A stretch of 64,000 nt of DNA, from contig CAVXSD010000006.1 of NCBI GenBank assembly GCA_963764305.1, positions 744,001 to 808,000 of the forward strand, given 5' to 3'. This document shows positions 1 to 8,763 of this stretch, piece after piece. The DNA is from Bog-473 sp963764305. Lineage in GTDB: Bacteria > Actinomycetota > Acidimicrobiia > Acidimicrobiales > RAAP-2. Every line of letters starts with the position of its first letter. The stretch's first letter is position 1. A program made the translations under genes and the position numbers. The notes beneath the pieces were generated by a model, which was not told the DNA's origin, ran no database searches, and saw only the letters and a list, made by a program, of their open reading frames with translations.

Positions 1-606
1 TTTGGTCAATGGATCCCACACCATCGGCGCGTCGACGACGTCGGCGATCGTGATCGGGTCTTGGTAGAAAGCATCGGGGTTGAAGCCCGCGTTGTAGCGG
101 GTGGACACGGCCACCTCGGCGAGCTGCTCGATGCTGGTGCCGAACTCGTGCATGTGGCGCCGGGCGACCATGGCGTAGTGCGACCCCACCGGGTGGCCGA
201 AGGGTGCCGCGAATTGAATGGGGCCCCGGCTCCCGAAGGAGAGGTTCGCCATGCGCAGCTTCTTCTTGAGGTCGGCCCTCTGCGTCGACCCGTAGGTGAG
301 CACGACGACCTCGACCAGTCCCTGCGCGATGGCGGCCGCCGCGTGCTCGACCATGAACTCCCAGATGCTGCCGCCGTGGCCGGTCGAGTCGACCCAGTTC
401 GGCCGGAGACCCAGATATTCGGCCAGCTCGACTGGGGGCAGCGCACCGGTGAGGGACATGAAGCCGTCGACCTCGGACTTCTCGATCCCCGCGTCAGCCA
501 ATGCACGCGTCGTGCCCTGGAAGTTCAGCTCGAAAGCCGTCTTGTCGTCGACGCGCCCGCAGTCCGACGTCGACGCGCCCACGATCGCCACGCGGCGGCT
601 GGCCAT
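1..606 (-). CDS. Thiolase-family protein (lipid-transfer-protein type), C-terminus cut by window edge
   Basis: This gene reads from an ATG at 606 with no stop before the window edge, giving about 202 N-terminal residues. It begins MASRRVAIVGASTSDCG and continues through GFMSLTGALPPVELAEYLGL and DSTGHGGSIWEFMVEHAAAAI, the layout of SCP-x/Ltp-like thiolases. The usual active-site Cys position reads STGHGGSIW, with His-Gly-Gly instead of Cys, as in non-thiolytic lipid-transfer relatives. A purine-rich leader (GGAGAGCAGGAGAACC) precedes the ATG. It lies 66 bp downstream of the SDR at 673-1602 on the same strand, so the two probably form an operon under the dyad at 1627-1642. The exact substrate is unknown. 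Confidence 0.85.
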   Translation of the reverse strand, partial: MASRRVAIVGASTSDCGRVDDKTAFELNFQGTTRALADAGIEKSEVDGFMSLTGALPPVELAEYLGLRPNWVDSTGHGGSIWEFMVEHAAAAIAQGLVEVVVLTYGSTQRADLKKKLRMANLSFGSRGPIQFAAPFGHPVGSHYAMVARRHMHEFGTSIEQLAEVAVSTRYNAGFNPDAFYQDPITIADVVDAPMVWDPLTK

Positions 607-672
607 GGTTCTCCTGCTCTCCTTGTTCGGTGGGGTCCCGGCCCAGCTAGGACCGGGTGGTTCCTTCGCCGA

Positions 673-1602
673 TCACCCGCCGCCCAGTTTCAGTCCCGGG
701 TGACGTGAATGGAAGATCTGCGCGTTGACCTCGGCCGCGATGGCCGCTGGATCCCACTTGGCGTCGCCCCTGGGGTTGTCGACGGCCGCACCGAGGTGCC
801 AGGGCTCGTAGTGGGCGATGTTCGCCCCCACCGCACGGAACACCTGGCCCGTGACGTGGAGAGCCTGGTCGGAGGCCAGCCAGGCCACCATCGGCGCTGA
901 GTTCTGCGGGTTCAGCCGGTTGAAATCGTCATCGCCGTACTCGTCGGGCTCCTTGAGCTCGACGTCCTTGAGAACGCCTCCGGTGAGGCGCGTCACACCC
1001 CCTGGTGCGACGGCGTTGGCGCGCACTCCGTAGCGGGACCCTTCGAGGGAGGTGATGATCGTGAGTGCAGCGATACCCGCCTTGGCCGATCCGTAGTTGG
1101 CCTGGCCGACATTGCCCTGCAGCCCGGCCGACGACACCGTGTTGACGATGGCGGCGCGAACGTCCTCACCGGCCTTGGAGCGCTCTCGCCAGCGGATGCA
1201 GGAGAACTTCGTGGCGGCAAACGTACCCTTGAGGTGGACGCGGAGGACGGAATCGAAGTCGTCCTCGGACATCGAGACGATCATCTTGTCCCGGATGATG
1301 CCGGCGTTGTTGACGAGGATGTCGAGGCCGCCGAAGGCGTCGTAGGCCGTGGCGATAAGGTTCTCCGCTCCGCCAAAATCGGCGACGTCGTCATAGTTGG
1401 GCACCGCCTCCCCGCCGCGGGCGGTGATCACCTCGACCACCTCGTCGGCTGGACGCTTGTCCGCACCCTCACCGCTGGCCGATCCGCCGAGGTCGTTGAT
1501 CACCAACTTCGCCCCTTGCGCGGCCAGCTCGAGCGCCTCGCCGCGACCGATGCCATGGCCCGACCCGGTCACGATGGCGACTTTCCCGTCCAAAATGCCC
1601 AT
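673..1602 (-). CDS. Short-chain dehydrogenase/reductase, 3-hydroxyacyl-CoA dehydrogenase-like
   Basis: The 309-residue protein begins MGILDGKVAIVTGSGHGIGRG. It has the SDR nucleotide motif TGSGHGIG, the NNAG motif, a catalytic Ser in TVSSAGLQG and the YxxxK signature NYGSAK. The inserted segment after strand 2 (NDLGGSASGEGADKRPADEV) resembles the dehydrogenase domain of peroxisomal-type multifunctional beta-oxidation enzymes and points to an NAD-dependent 3-hydroxyacyl-CoA substrate; this is inference. The C-terminal extension of about 50 residues (HYEPWHLGAAVDNPRGDAKW) is longer than in simple SDRs. It is the first gene of a unit with the downstream thiolase-like gene, and a CTGAC-N6-GTCAG dyad ends 25 bp upstream of its ATG. 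Confidence 0.9.
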   Translation of the reverse strand: MGILDGKVAIVTGSGHGIGRGEALELAAQGAKLVINDLGGSASGEGADKRPADEVVEVITARGGEAVPNYDDVADFGGAENLIATAYDAFGGLDILVNNAGIIRDKMIVSMSEDDFDSVLRVHLKGTFAATKFSCIRWRERSKAGEDVRAAIVNTVSSAGLQGNVGQANYGSAKAGIAALTIITSLEGSRYGVRANAVAPGGVTRLTGGVLKDVELKEPDEYGDDDFNRLNPQNSAPMVAWLASDQALHVTGQVFRAVGANIAHYEPWHLGAAVDNPRGDAKWDPAAIAAEVNAQIFHSRHPGLKLGGG

Positions 1603-1626
1603 GAGGCCCCCAATTCGGAGAGAAGA

Positions 1627-1642
1627 CTGACGCGTCTGTCAG
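1627..1642. promoter_or_regulatory. Dyad operator CTGAC-GCGTCT-GTCAG (site 1)
   Basis: This perfect 5-bp-arm dyad sits 25 bp upstream of the SDR start at 1602. Seven near-identical sites occur elsewhere in the window in front of acyl-CoA genes. It is a probable operator for a TetR-type repressor; the TetR gene at 15806-16615 is the obvious candidate. Confidence 0.7.
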
Positions 1643-1728
1643 ACACGGTAACGGCGGCGTGAGGGGGTCGACAATTCGTCAGAATTCGTCCCCCACCGGG
1701 GACGATCGGGGGTCAGTCCGGATCGACA

Positions 1729-1744
1729 CTGACACCGACGTCAT
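1729..1744. promoter_or_regulatory. Dyad operator CTGAC-ACCGAC-GTCAT (site 2)
   Basis: This site has one mismatch in the outermost right-arm base. It lies 87 bp after site 1 and 119 bp upstream of the acyl-CoA synthetase start at 1863. An AT-rich stretch (TCATATACGG) that could supply a -10 box overlaps its right arm, so binding here would block transcription of the synthetase. Confidence 0.55.
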
Positions 1745-1862
1745 ATACGGTGAGTAACCCCGCGGGCCCCCTGCGGACCTGCCGAATGGCGCCGGCGCCC
1801 GACGGGCCGCGGCGGGCACTGATGCAGCGCCAGAGCAGAACGGCGCGACACGAGGGAGGGAC

Positions 1863-4049
1863 ATGGCCACTGGGACCGCGGCGACGGGCGGTGGAACGGA
1901 CATCACTGGCCGACCGACCGCCCTCCGCTCCATCGACCTGGATACCTTCTTCCGTCCGAGGCGGGTGGCCGTGGTGGGGGCATCGGACTCCAATGCACGG
2001 CCGAACACCGCCCTCACCCAAAAGATCACCATTTGGGCCGAGGAACGCGGCGCCACCGTGTACTTCGTCAACCCGAACCGCCCTGTCGTCGCGGGACGGC
2101 CCTGCGCCAAGGCGCTCACCGACATCGAGGAGCAGCTCGACCTGGTGGCGATCCTGGTCGGCGAACCGCTCCCGATCCTGCGCGACGCTGTGGCGGCCCG
2201 CGCGAAGTTCGCCATCGTCTTCGCGGCGGGGTTCGCCGAGGTCGGGGTCAAGGGAGAGCGACTCCAGGACGAGATGGAGCGCATCATCGCCGGCAGCGAG
2301 GTGCATGTGCTCGGGCCGAACACCAATCTGAACGCGTTCGAAGTCTTCCGCGAGGATCTCCCCGGCAAGGCCATCGCGCTGATCACCCAGAGTGGCCATC
2401 AGGGCCGCCCGATCTTCCAGGGCCAGGAGATCGGCATCAAGCTGTCGCACTGGGCGCCGACCGGGAACGAGGCGGACATGGAGTCGGCGGACTTCATCAA
2501 CTACTTCTCGGGCCTCGAGGGCACAGGCGCGGTCGCCTGCTACATCGAAGGCTTCAAGGACGGGCGCACCCTCCAGCTGGCCGCTGACGCGGCCGCAACG
2601 CGCAAGGTGCCCATCGTCGCGGTCAAGGTGGGCCGGACCGACGAAGGAACGTCAATGGCCAAGGCCCATACCGGACACCTGACGGGGTCGGACGACGTCG
2701 TCTCCGCCGTCTTTCGCCAGTACGGGGTCCAGCGCGTCGACGGGCTCGACCAGTTGCTCGAGGTCTCGGCCGCCCTGGCCCGCACGAAGGCACCCTCCCC
2801 CGAGGCCGTGCAGCGCCTGAGCCGCGGCGCCGGCGGGCGCGTCTGCGTCTATTCGATCTCCGGTGGCACGGGTGCCCACATGGCGGACATGGTCTCGGCC
2901 GCCGGGCTCGAGTTGCCCTCCTTGACCAAGGACTCCCAGGAACAGCTACACGAATGGATCCCGCCATACCTCCGCGTGTCGAATCCCGTGGACAACGGGG
3001 GCGCACCGGTGCGCGACTGGCGGGGGCCCAAGATCACTGAGACCATGCTGGCCGACCCCAATGTCGACCTGCTGCTGTGCCCCATCACGGGCGCACTTCC
3101 GTCCATGGCCAACAAGCTCTGCGAGGACCTGGTGGGCGCGGCGGCCACGACGGACAAGCCCCTCTTCGTCGTCTGGGGGTCCCCTGTCGGCACCGAGGAG
3201 GCCTACACGAAGACACTGCTCGAGAGCACCGTGCCGACCTTCCGTACGTTCACGAATGCGGTCATGGCGGCACAGGCCTACTTCGACCATCACCGCTTCG
3301 TCGAGTCCTACCAATCCGCCTTCGCCCACCCGGCACTCCGCCCGACCCCGGCCAAGAAGAAGGCACTTCCCCTCCTCGCACCGGCGGGGGCCCTCCGCTC
3401 CAGCGGTCAGAGCCTCTCGGAGCAGGACTCCAAGGCACTGCTCGAGGCCTACGGGATCACCGTGCCCAAGGAGCGCATCGCGACCTCACCCACCGAGGCG
3501 GCCAAGGCGGCGAAGAAGATCGGCTACCCGGTGGTGATGAAGATCGTCTCTGCCGATATCCCGCACAAATCCGACCTGGGGCTCGTCTCCGTGGGTGTCC
3601 GCGACGAGGACGACGCCAGGCGCACCTACAAGCGCCTGATGGCCACGGCGAAGAACGCCAAGGCCAAGGTCGATGGAGTGCTCGTGGCCCAGTTGGTGCG
3701 GGGCGTGGAGACCGTGGTCGGCATCGCCCGGGACGACCTCTTCGGGCCCGTCGTCATGTTCGGCCTCGGTGGCGTGTTGGTCGAAGTGCTGCACGACGTG
3801 ACGTTCCGAGTCCCCCCTTTCACGACCCGCGATGCCTCGGCCATGCTCGACGAGTTGCGGGGGGGCGCCCTCCTGCGCGGGTTGCGGGGACAACCGGCCG
3901 CCGATCGCGCCGCACTGGTCGACGTGCTCATGAAGATGCAGCAACTCGCCGTCGACCTCTCCGGCGACGTCGCGGAGGTCGACATCAATCCGCTGCTCGC
4001 CGGGCCGGACGGCGCGGTTGCGGCCGACGCCCTTGTCGTGCTGGCCTGA
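1863..4049 (+). CDS. Acyl-CoA synthetase, NDP-forming (acetate-CoA ligase ADP-forming family)
   Basis: This is a single 728-residue polypeptide fusing both halves of the ADP-forming acyl-CoA synthetase family. An N-terminal CoA-binding Rossmann domain (RRVAVVGASDSNARP near residue 35) is followed by ligase domains (VYSISGGTGAHMADM near 328). The C-terminal third is an ATP-grasp domain with the conserved IPHKSDLGLVSVGV stretch near residue 570 and GPVVMFGLGGVLVEVL further on. The family interconverts acyl-CoA, ADP and Pi with the free acid, CoA and ATP through a phospho-His intermediate. GAGGGAGGGAC precedes the ATG as ribosome-binding site. It probably forms an operon with the enoyl-CoA hydratase 37 bp downstream. 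Acyl specificity cannot be read from the sequence. Confidence 0.9.
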   Translation: MATGTAATGGGTDITGRPTALRSIDLDTFFRPRRVAVVGASDSNARPNTALTQKITIWAEERGATVYFVNPNRPVVAGRPCAKALTDIEEQLDLVAILVGEPLPILRDAVAARAKFAIVFAAGFAEVGVKGERLQDEMERIIAGSEVHVLGPNTNLNAFEVFREDLPGKAIALITQSGHQGRPIFQGQEIGIKLSHWAPTGNEADMESADFINYFSGLEGTGAVACYIEGFKDGRTLQLAADAAATRKVPIVAVKVGRTDEGTSMAKAHTGHLTGSDDVVSAVFRQYGVQRVDGLDQLLEVSAALARTKAPSPEAVQRLSRGAGGRVCVYSISGGTGAHMADMVSAAGLELPSLTKDSQEQLHEWIPPYLRVSNPVDNGGAPVRDWRGPKITETMLADPNVDLLLCPITGALPSMANKLCEDLVGAAATTDKPLFVVWGSPVGTEEAYTKTLLESTVPTFRTFTNAVMAAQAYFDHHRFVESYQSAFAHPALRPTPAKKKALPLLAPAGALRSSGQSLSEQDSKALLEAYGITVPKERIATSPTEAAKAAKKIGYPVVMKIVSADIPHKSDLGLVSVGVRDEDDARRTYKRLMATAKNAKAKVDGVLVAQLVRGVETVVGIARDDLFGPVVMFGLGGVLVEVLHDVTFRVPPFTTRDASAMLDELRGGALLRGLRGQPAADRAALVDVLMKMQQLAVDLSGDVAEVDINPLLAGPDGAVAADALVVLA

Positions 4050-4086
4050 TCAGGGCCGCAGCGACGGACGACACACAAGGAGACTG

Positions 4087-4926
4087 ATGAGCGACACGAC
4101 TGAGAACCCCGTGGGCGACGATCTGGTCCGCCGGATCGAGGACGGCATCTGCTGGATCATCCTCAACCGACCCGACGCCGGGAATGCCATGACGCAATTC
4201 ATGCGGGACCAGATCGCCGAGTGGGTGCGCGACGCGTCAGCCGACCTGTTCGTGCGGGTGGTCGTGATCACCGCGGCCGGCGACAAGGCGTTCTGCACGG
4301 GTGCCGACCTGCGTGGCGGCCGGCTTCCTCCCCGGATGAAGCCCGATGACGCGCCTGAGAGCGTCGTGGGCGAGGGATCGCGCATGATCCGTGACGGCTG
4401 GCAGCGCCTCGTCACCTCCATCCTCGACTGCGAGAAGCCCGTCATCGCCGGCGTAAACGGCACGGCGGCTGGCGGTGGGATGCACCTGGCGCTGGCCTGC
4501 GACCTCGTCGTGATGGCGGAGGAGGCCAAGTTCGTCGAGGTCTTCGTCCGGCGTGGCATTGCTCCTGACGCCGGCGGGGCCTGGATCCTGACCCGCCTGG
4601 TGGGGATCCAGAAGACCAAGGAGCTGTTCTTCTTCGGCGACGACGTCCCCGCGGCCGAGGCCTACCGGATCGGTTTGGTCAACCGGCTCGTGCCGCGGAC
4701 GGAACTCCAGTCCACGCTCGAAGCGATGGCGGCCCGACTGGCCAGCGGGCCGACCAAGTCGATCTGGATCGCCAAGTGGTTGACCAACCGGGCCCTCGAC
4801 GTCGACCGTGCCACCTCGCTCTACGACGAGGCCATGGGGCAGGAGTTGCTCACCCAAACCCTCGACTCCACCGAGGGCATCGCCAGCTTCGTCGAGCGGC
4901 GCCCCGCCGAGTTCAAGGGCTGGTAA
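4087..4926 (+). CDS. Enoyl-CoA hydratase/isomerase family protein
   Basis: The 279-residue crotonase-fold protein starts at the ATG preceded by AAGGAG with 4-nt spacing; an upstream in-frame codon at 4018 lies inside the previous gene and is not used. The CoA-binding/oxyanion segments are visible as FCTGADLRGG and GTAAGGGMHLALACDLVVM. An acidic residue in the catalytic loop (FVEVFVRRGIAPDAGG) fits hydratase chemistry. It is expected to hydrate an enoyl-CoA made from the product of the synthetase just upstream. The pair looks like an activation-plus-hydration module for a carboxylic acid. Confidence 0.9.
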   Translation: MSDTTENPVGDDLVRRIEDGICWIILNRPDAGNAMTQFMRDQIAEWVRDASADLFVRVVVITAAGDKAFCTGADLRGGRLPPRMKPDDAPESVVGEGSRMIRDGWQRLVTSILDCEKPVIAGVNGTAAGGGMHLALACDLVVMAEEAKFVEVFVRRGIAPDAGGAWILTRLVGIQKTKELFFFGDDVPAAEAYRIGLVNRLVPRTELQSTLEAMAARLASGPTKSIWIAKWLTNRALDVDRATSLYDEAMGQELLTQTLDSTEGIASFVERRPAEFKGW

Positions 4927-4935
4927 CCCGAGCAC

Positions 4936-5778
4936 TCACGGCGACGGCGTCGACGTCGACGTCGTCGATGTCGCACCCACGCCTGCCGTGGTGGTGGTCG
5001 ATGACGCGGGCGAGGTCGTCGTCGTCGAGTTGCCTGTCGGGGCAGTCGTGCTCGTCGTGCTCGTGGCGGACGTCGTCGTGGTCGTGGACGAGGTCGAGGT
5101 GGTCGACGTCGTCGCCGGCGTCGACGTGGGCGTGGTGGTCGGTACATCGGGCGTCCCACCGAGGTTGCTCAGTGTGGTCCCGGTATCCGATCCACCGAAG
5201 ATCGCCGACAACGGTTTGCCCGAGATCAGCTCGATGGCCGTAATGAACACGAGGGCCAGCACGAAGACGATGGCAACTGTCGCCGCGATGGTTCTCCAGG
5301 AGAATCGGCGCACGCCGGGCCGGATGCCCGCCGGCCGCATCGGCGCAGTGGTGGCGCGCAGGCGCTCCGTGGCGGGAGCATCGGCCATTGCCGAGATCTC
5401 CAGGCGCTCCGTCTCCCCGACGGGTGCCGCAACCGATTCCGTCTGGACCGTCTCGGCACTGCCCCCATCTTCCGGCGCCGATCGCCCCACCACCTGCGTC
5501 GGCGCCGTCTCGGTCGATGCGGCCGTCCCGCCACTCGCCCCGGTTCCACCGAGCTTGCGCAGCAACGTCGAGGCCTCGGGTGCCCGGACCACGACCTGCT
5601 TCACCGCTTCATGGCCCCGCTCGATGGACTGCGCCACCAGGGCCGTCGCCATGGTGGCGGCGGCCGAGCCGATGGCCACTCCGACGATGGTCCCCTTGAC
5701 CCCGAAGGTCGACGCGATCACCGCGGCGATCACCGCACCGGCGGCCGAGGCCAGGATCTGGCGAATCGAGAACTTCAC
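4936..5778 (-). CDS. Membrane protein with Thr/Ser-rich exported tail
   Basis: From a GTG at 5778 (VKFSIRQILASAAGA) this gives 280 residues; the longer upstream reading would overlap the preceding SRPBCC gene and was discarded. It has one or two N-terminal hydrophobic segments (ASAAGAVIAAVIAS and VGVAIGSAAATMATALVA), a charged middle region and a transmembrane helix (TIAATVAIVFVLALVFITAI). The last 80 or so residues are almost entirely Thr, Ser, Pro and Ala. Such tails are usually wall-spanning and O-mannosylated in actinobacteria, which is inference here. It lies 11 bp after the SRPBCC gene, in a three-gene unit with it and the DinB gene. Function is unknown. Confidence 0.75.
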   Translation of the reverse strand: MKFSIRQILASAAGAVIAAVIASTFGVKGTIVGVAIGSAAATMATALVAQSIERGHEAVKQVVVRAPEASTLLRKLGGTGASGGTAASTETAPTQVVGRSAPEDGGSAETVQTESVAAPVGETERLEISAMADAPATERLRATTAPMRPAGIRPGVRRFSWRTIAATVAIVFVLALVFITAIELISGKPLSAIFGGSDTGTTLSNLGGTPDVPTTTPTSTPATTSTTSTSSTTTTTSATSTTSTTAPTGNSTTTTSPASSTTTTAGVGATSTTSTSTPSP

Positions 5779-5789
5779 GCCAAGGCTGT

Positions 5790-6203
5790 CTAGTCGGCCA
5801 CGAGTGATTCGATGGCGCGGGCGGTGAACTGACGGGCCCCCGAGTGGCGGACCCAGTCGTGCCCGAAACGGGCGAGGGGGGCGGCCAATCGCGAGACCAG
5901 CTGCAGGGCGGTGTTCCCCGGCGCGAGCGAGCTCTGCAGCGTGGCCGTGCACCCGACATCGGCGTTTTCGTCCAACGTGAGGGTGGCAACACCCACCATG
6001 TCGCCACAGCGCCACTCTTCGCCCTTTGCCAACGCCGCGCCGTCGAACACGCGCAACCACGGCCACCAGTCGGGGTAGTGGGACACCTCGCTGATCAGCC
6101 GCCAGACCTCCTCCCGCGGCAGGGACAGGTCGTACCGGTGCACCGTGGTGATGGTGCCCGGACGTTCGCTCGCCGGGACAGTCGCGGCGTGGTCGGCACT
6201 CAC
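5790..6203 (-). CDS. SRPBCC-fold (START/polyketide-cyclase-like) protein
   Basis: The 137-residue protein starts at a GTG that overlaps the TGA of the DinB gene by GTGA, which indicates translational coupling. It begins with the typical beta-strand/helix start of the Bet v1-like fold (HRYDLSLPREEVWRLISEV), followed by YPDWWPWL, and ends in a long C-terminal helix (RHSGARQFTARAIESLVAD). Members bind hydrophobic ligands in a central cavity. No catalytic residue can be assigned, so a ligand-binding or stress role is as likely as an enzymatic one. Confidence 0.8.
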   Translation of the reverse strand: MSADHAATVPASERPGTITTVHRYDLSLPREEVWRLISEVSHYPDWWPWLRVFDGAALAKGEEWRCGDMVGVATLTLDENADVGCTATLQSSLAPGNTALQLVSRLAAPLARFGHDWVRHSGARQFTARAIESLVAD

Positions 6204-6709
6204 TCGCCGACGGATCCGTCGATCTGCTCGCGCAGCAGGTCGGCGTGGCCGTTGTGGCGCGCGTACTCCTCGACCATGTGGATCATGATCCACCGTAGCG
6301 AGATCGGCCGGTCGGCCGATGCCGCCTCGGTATCCAGATCCTCGGCCGCCCCGACGATAGCCCGCGACTCGTCGCACTGCCGCGTGAACAGGCCGAAGTC
6401 CGCCATCGCCGCTGATGGATCGAGGTCGTTGAAATCCGCATCCGGATCCTCGGCCATTGAGAGAGGTGGAGGCGACGGCCTCCCGGCAAAGACATGCACG
6501 AACCAATGCCACTCGACGTAGGCCATGTGGCGCACGAGACCGAGCAGGCTGAGTGAGGACGGCGCCACACCGCGGCGCACCAACGCGGCGCCGTCGAGCA
6601 ACTCACACTTCCAGAGCAGTGTCGCCCGCTGGTACTCCAGCCACGCGGTCAACATCGTGCGCTCGTCGCCGTTCATCGGCGGCTCAAGCCGGGTCACCGC
6701 GGGCAGCAC
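6200..6709 (-). CDS. DinB-like protein, DUF664 family
   Basis: The 169-residue protein has the DUF664/DinB four-helix pattern: GDERTMLTAWLEYQRATLLWK, then LLGLVRHMAYVEWHWFVHVF with its metal-ligand His, and a last helix WIMIHMVEEYARHNGHADLL. The three spaced His residues (RHM..., MIHM, RHNGH) match the metal site of the mycothiol/bacillithiol-dependent DinB superfamily. A thiol-transferase role is plausible but not shown. It is first in a three-gene unit. The start could also be the ATG 33 bases further in (MNGDERT). Confidence 0.85.
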   Translation of the reverse strand: MLPAVTRLEPPMNGDERTMLTAWLEYQRATLLWKCELLDGAALVRRGVAPSSLSLLGLVRHMAYVEWHWFVHVFAGRPSPPPLSMAEDPDADFNDLDPSAAMADFGLFTRQCDESRAIVGAAEDLDTEAASADRPISLRWIMIHMVEEYARHNGHADLLREQIDGSVGE

Positions 6710-6765
6710 CGACCCAGGCTAACGGGTGCCGCCGCGAAATCATCGGCCGAGAAGGGGCCGGTAAC

Positions 6766-7212
6766 ATGGCCGACGTGCGTGAACGGTGGCTTTCCCGGAG
6801 GGCCGTGTCGCTCCACCTGGCCGTCCTCGTGATCGTCCCCGGCTGCGTGCTGGCCGCCTGGTGGCAGGTCACTCGCGCCCAGGACGGGAACCAGCTCAGC
6901 TACTTCTACTCGGTCATGTGGCCCGGCTTCGGGATCTTGATCCTGTACTTCTGGTGGACGCTCATCCACACCGACTACGAGAAGGTCGGCTTGAAGGGCA
7001 TGAGGCGCCAGCAGGCAGATGCGGACTCCGTGGACCAGGATCCGGCGGTGCCCGCCTCGCCGGCCCCTGATGGCTTCCAGCCGGAGGCGCAAGTCTCCGC
7101 CGCCGAGGACCCCGAGCTGGCGGCCTACAACGCACGCCTCGCCGACCTGGCGGCGCAGGGGCCCAAGACCTGGCACAAGCGTGAGTCAGTCGTGGTCCGG
7201 CGCGAGCGATGA
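6766..7212 (+). CDS. Two-helix membrane protein, conserved actinobacterial type
   Basis: The 148-residue protein starts at ATG 6766, after GAGAAGGGG. Two membrane helices are clear (LHLAVLVIVPGCVLAAWW near residues 15-32 and FGILILYFWWTLI near 49-62), followed by a long acidic cytoplasmic tail that ends in a basic patch. Its stop overlaps the start of the DUF3817 gene (ATGA), so the two are translated together and probably act together in the membrane. No enzymatic motif is seen. Confidence 0.75.
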   Translation: MADVRERWLSRRAVSLHLAVLVIVPGCVLAAWWQVTRAQDGNQLSYFYSVMWPGFGILILYFWWTLIHTDYEKVGLKGMRRQQADADSVDQDPAVPASPAPDGFQPEAQVSAAEDPELAAYNARLADLAAQGPKTWHKRESVVVRRER

Positions 7213-7592
7213 GACGGCTCACCCAGCGCGGCCTGAAAGGGGCCTTGTTCCGTTACCAGCTGATGGCGAACATCGTCGGTGTGCTGATCATCCCCCTGTT
7301 CGTCTTCACGGGCCTGCACCTCGCGATCGGGGGCTTCAAGGCCGAGCTGGCCATCTTCGGCGTGGGTCACGGCTACCTCTACATCGTCTACCTGATCGCG
7401 GCGGGATTCCTTGCGCTCAAGGCCCGGCTGCACATCCCCTGGATCATCTTGATGTTCGCCGCTGGACTCGTTCCGGGTCTGACGTTCCTGGTCGAGTGGA
7501 TCGTCGTGACTCGCAAGATCCAGCCGCTCATTGCCGCGCAAGATGCCGCAGTTGAAAGCGGCTCCTCCGAAGTCAGTCCAACCGCTCGATGA
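7209..7592 (+). CDS. DUF3817 integral membrane protein
   Basis: The 127-residue protein begins RRLTQRGLKGALFRYQ and has three membrane segments: NIVGVLIIPLFVFTGLHLAIG, GYLYIVYLIAAGFLALK, and WIILMFAAGLVPGLTFLVEW followed by a short cytoplasmic end. The order and the HGYLY motif between helices 1 and 2 match DUF3817. It is coupled to the preceding membrane gene by an ATGA overlap. Its last 20 bases overlap the convergent thiolase gene. Function of the family is not known. Confidence 0.85.
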   Translation: MRRLTQRGLKGALFRYQLMANIVGVLIIPLFVFTGLHLAIGGFKAELAIFGVGHGYLYIVYLIAAGFLALKARLHIPWIILMFAAGLVPGLTFLVEWIVVTRKIQPLIAAQDAAVESGSSEVSPTAR

Positions 7593-8763
7593 CGGTGCCG
7601 TTGGCCTGACCGCCCCCCTCGCACATCGTCTGATAGCCGTAGCGGCCGCCGGTCGCCTCCAGCTGGTTCAGCAACGTGCCCATGAGGCGCACACCGCTGG
7701 CGCCGAGCGGGTGGCCGATGGCAATGGCGCCCCCACGCGGGTTGAAACGCTCCATGTCGTAGGAGAACTCCTTCTGCCACATCAGCGCGATGGCGGCGAA
7801 CGCCTCGTTGCACTCCACCGCGTCGAACTCCTCGACCTTCATCCCCGACCGGTTGAGGAGCTTGTGCGTCACCGGCACGGGTGCCGACAGCACGATCGCC
7901 GCGTCATCGGCGGCCACGGCAAAGTGGGCGAAGCGGGCACGGATCGGAAGGCCGAGTGACTCGGCGACCGACCGGTCGGCAATGAGCATGGCCGCGGCGC
8001 CATCGGTCGTCTGCGAGGAATTGCCGGCCGTGATGTCGGGTGCCGTGTCCGGTTCCCAGTTCTGGGCGGGTGGCAGGGCGGCGAGCGCCTCGATCGTCGA
8101 CGAACGCCGGATGCCCTCGTCGGAGGTCAGGAACTCACCGGTGAGGTTGCCTTCCTCGGCCTTGATGGCCACCGCTACCGCCTCCCTACCAAAGTGCCCG
8201 TTGTCCCAGCTCTCGGCAGCCCGCCGGTGGGACTCGAGCGCATAGGCATCCATGTCCTGTCGGGTGATCCCGTAGCGCTCGGCCAGCACCTGGCTCACCC
8301 GGAACTGGGTCCAGAGGCGCCCGTCGACCGCCTCCATGAACGAGGGCGGGAACGGACCGGTCCCGCCACGCGCGTTGGAGGCGAGGGGCACCCGGCTCAT
8401 GACCTCGGCGCCGCAGGCGATGACCAGGTCGTAGTGGTCCGCCGCCACTCCCGCGGCGGCGAAGTGGACGGCCTGCTGGGACGAGCCACACTGACGGTCG
8501 ACAGTCGTGGCCGGCACGGATTGGGGCAGTCCGGCCGAGACCCACCCGTTGCGGGCGAGGTTGGTGCTCTGCTCGCCGACCTGGCTCACGCACCCACCGA
8601 TGACGTCGTCGATGCGCTCGGGGTCCACTCCCGTCCGCTCGAGCAGCGTGGTGAGAGCGAAGCCCAGGAGGTCCGCCGGGTGCCAGTTGGTCAGCGCGCC
8701 GCCGCGCTTGCCGAAGACCGTGCGCACGACATCGACGATGACGGGCTCTCGGGCTCCGCTCAT
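7573..8763 (-). CDS. Thiolase (acetyl-CoA acyltransferase)
   Basis: This is a full-length 396-residue thiolase. The acyl-accepting Cys lies in DRQCGSSQQA (near residue 92), the catalytic His pair in NEAFAAIA and GHPLGASG, and the second Cys in MCEGGGQANG near the end. It is expected to cleave 3-ketoacyl-CoA with CoA to release acetyl- or propionyl-CoA. Its start overlaps the stop of the LivF-like ATPase by ATGA, so it is the last gene of the five-gene transport operon running down from 13852, which ties uptake of a substrate to its thiolytic degradation. Confidence 0.92.
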   Translation of the reverse strand: MSGAREPVIVDVVRTVFGKRGGALTNWHPADLLGFALTTLLERTGVDPERIDDVIGGCVSQVGEQSTNLARNGWVSAGLPQSVPATTVDRQCGSSQQAVHFAAAGVAADHYDLVIACGAEVMSRVPLASNARGGTGPFPPSFMEAVDGRLWTQFRVSQVLAERYGITRQDMDAYALESHRRAAESWDNGHFGREAVAVAIKAEEGNLTGEFLTSDEGIRRSSTIEALAALPPAQNWEPDTAPDITAGNSSQTTDGAAAMLIADRSVAESLGLPIRARFAHFAVAADDAAIVLSAPVPVTHKLLNRSGMKVEEFDAVECNEAFAAIALMWQKEFSYDMERFNPRGGAIAIGHPLGASGVRLMGTLLNQLEATGGRYGYQTMCEGGGQANGTVIERLD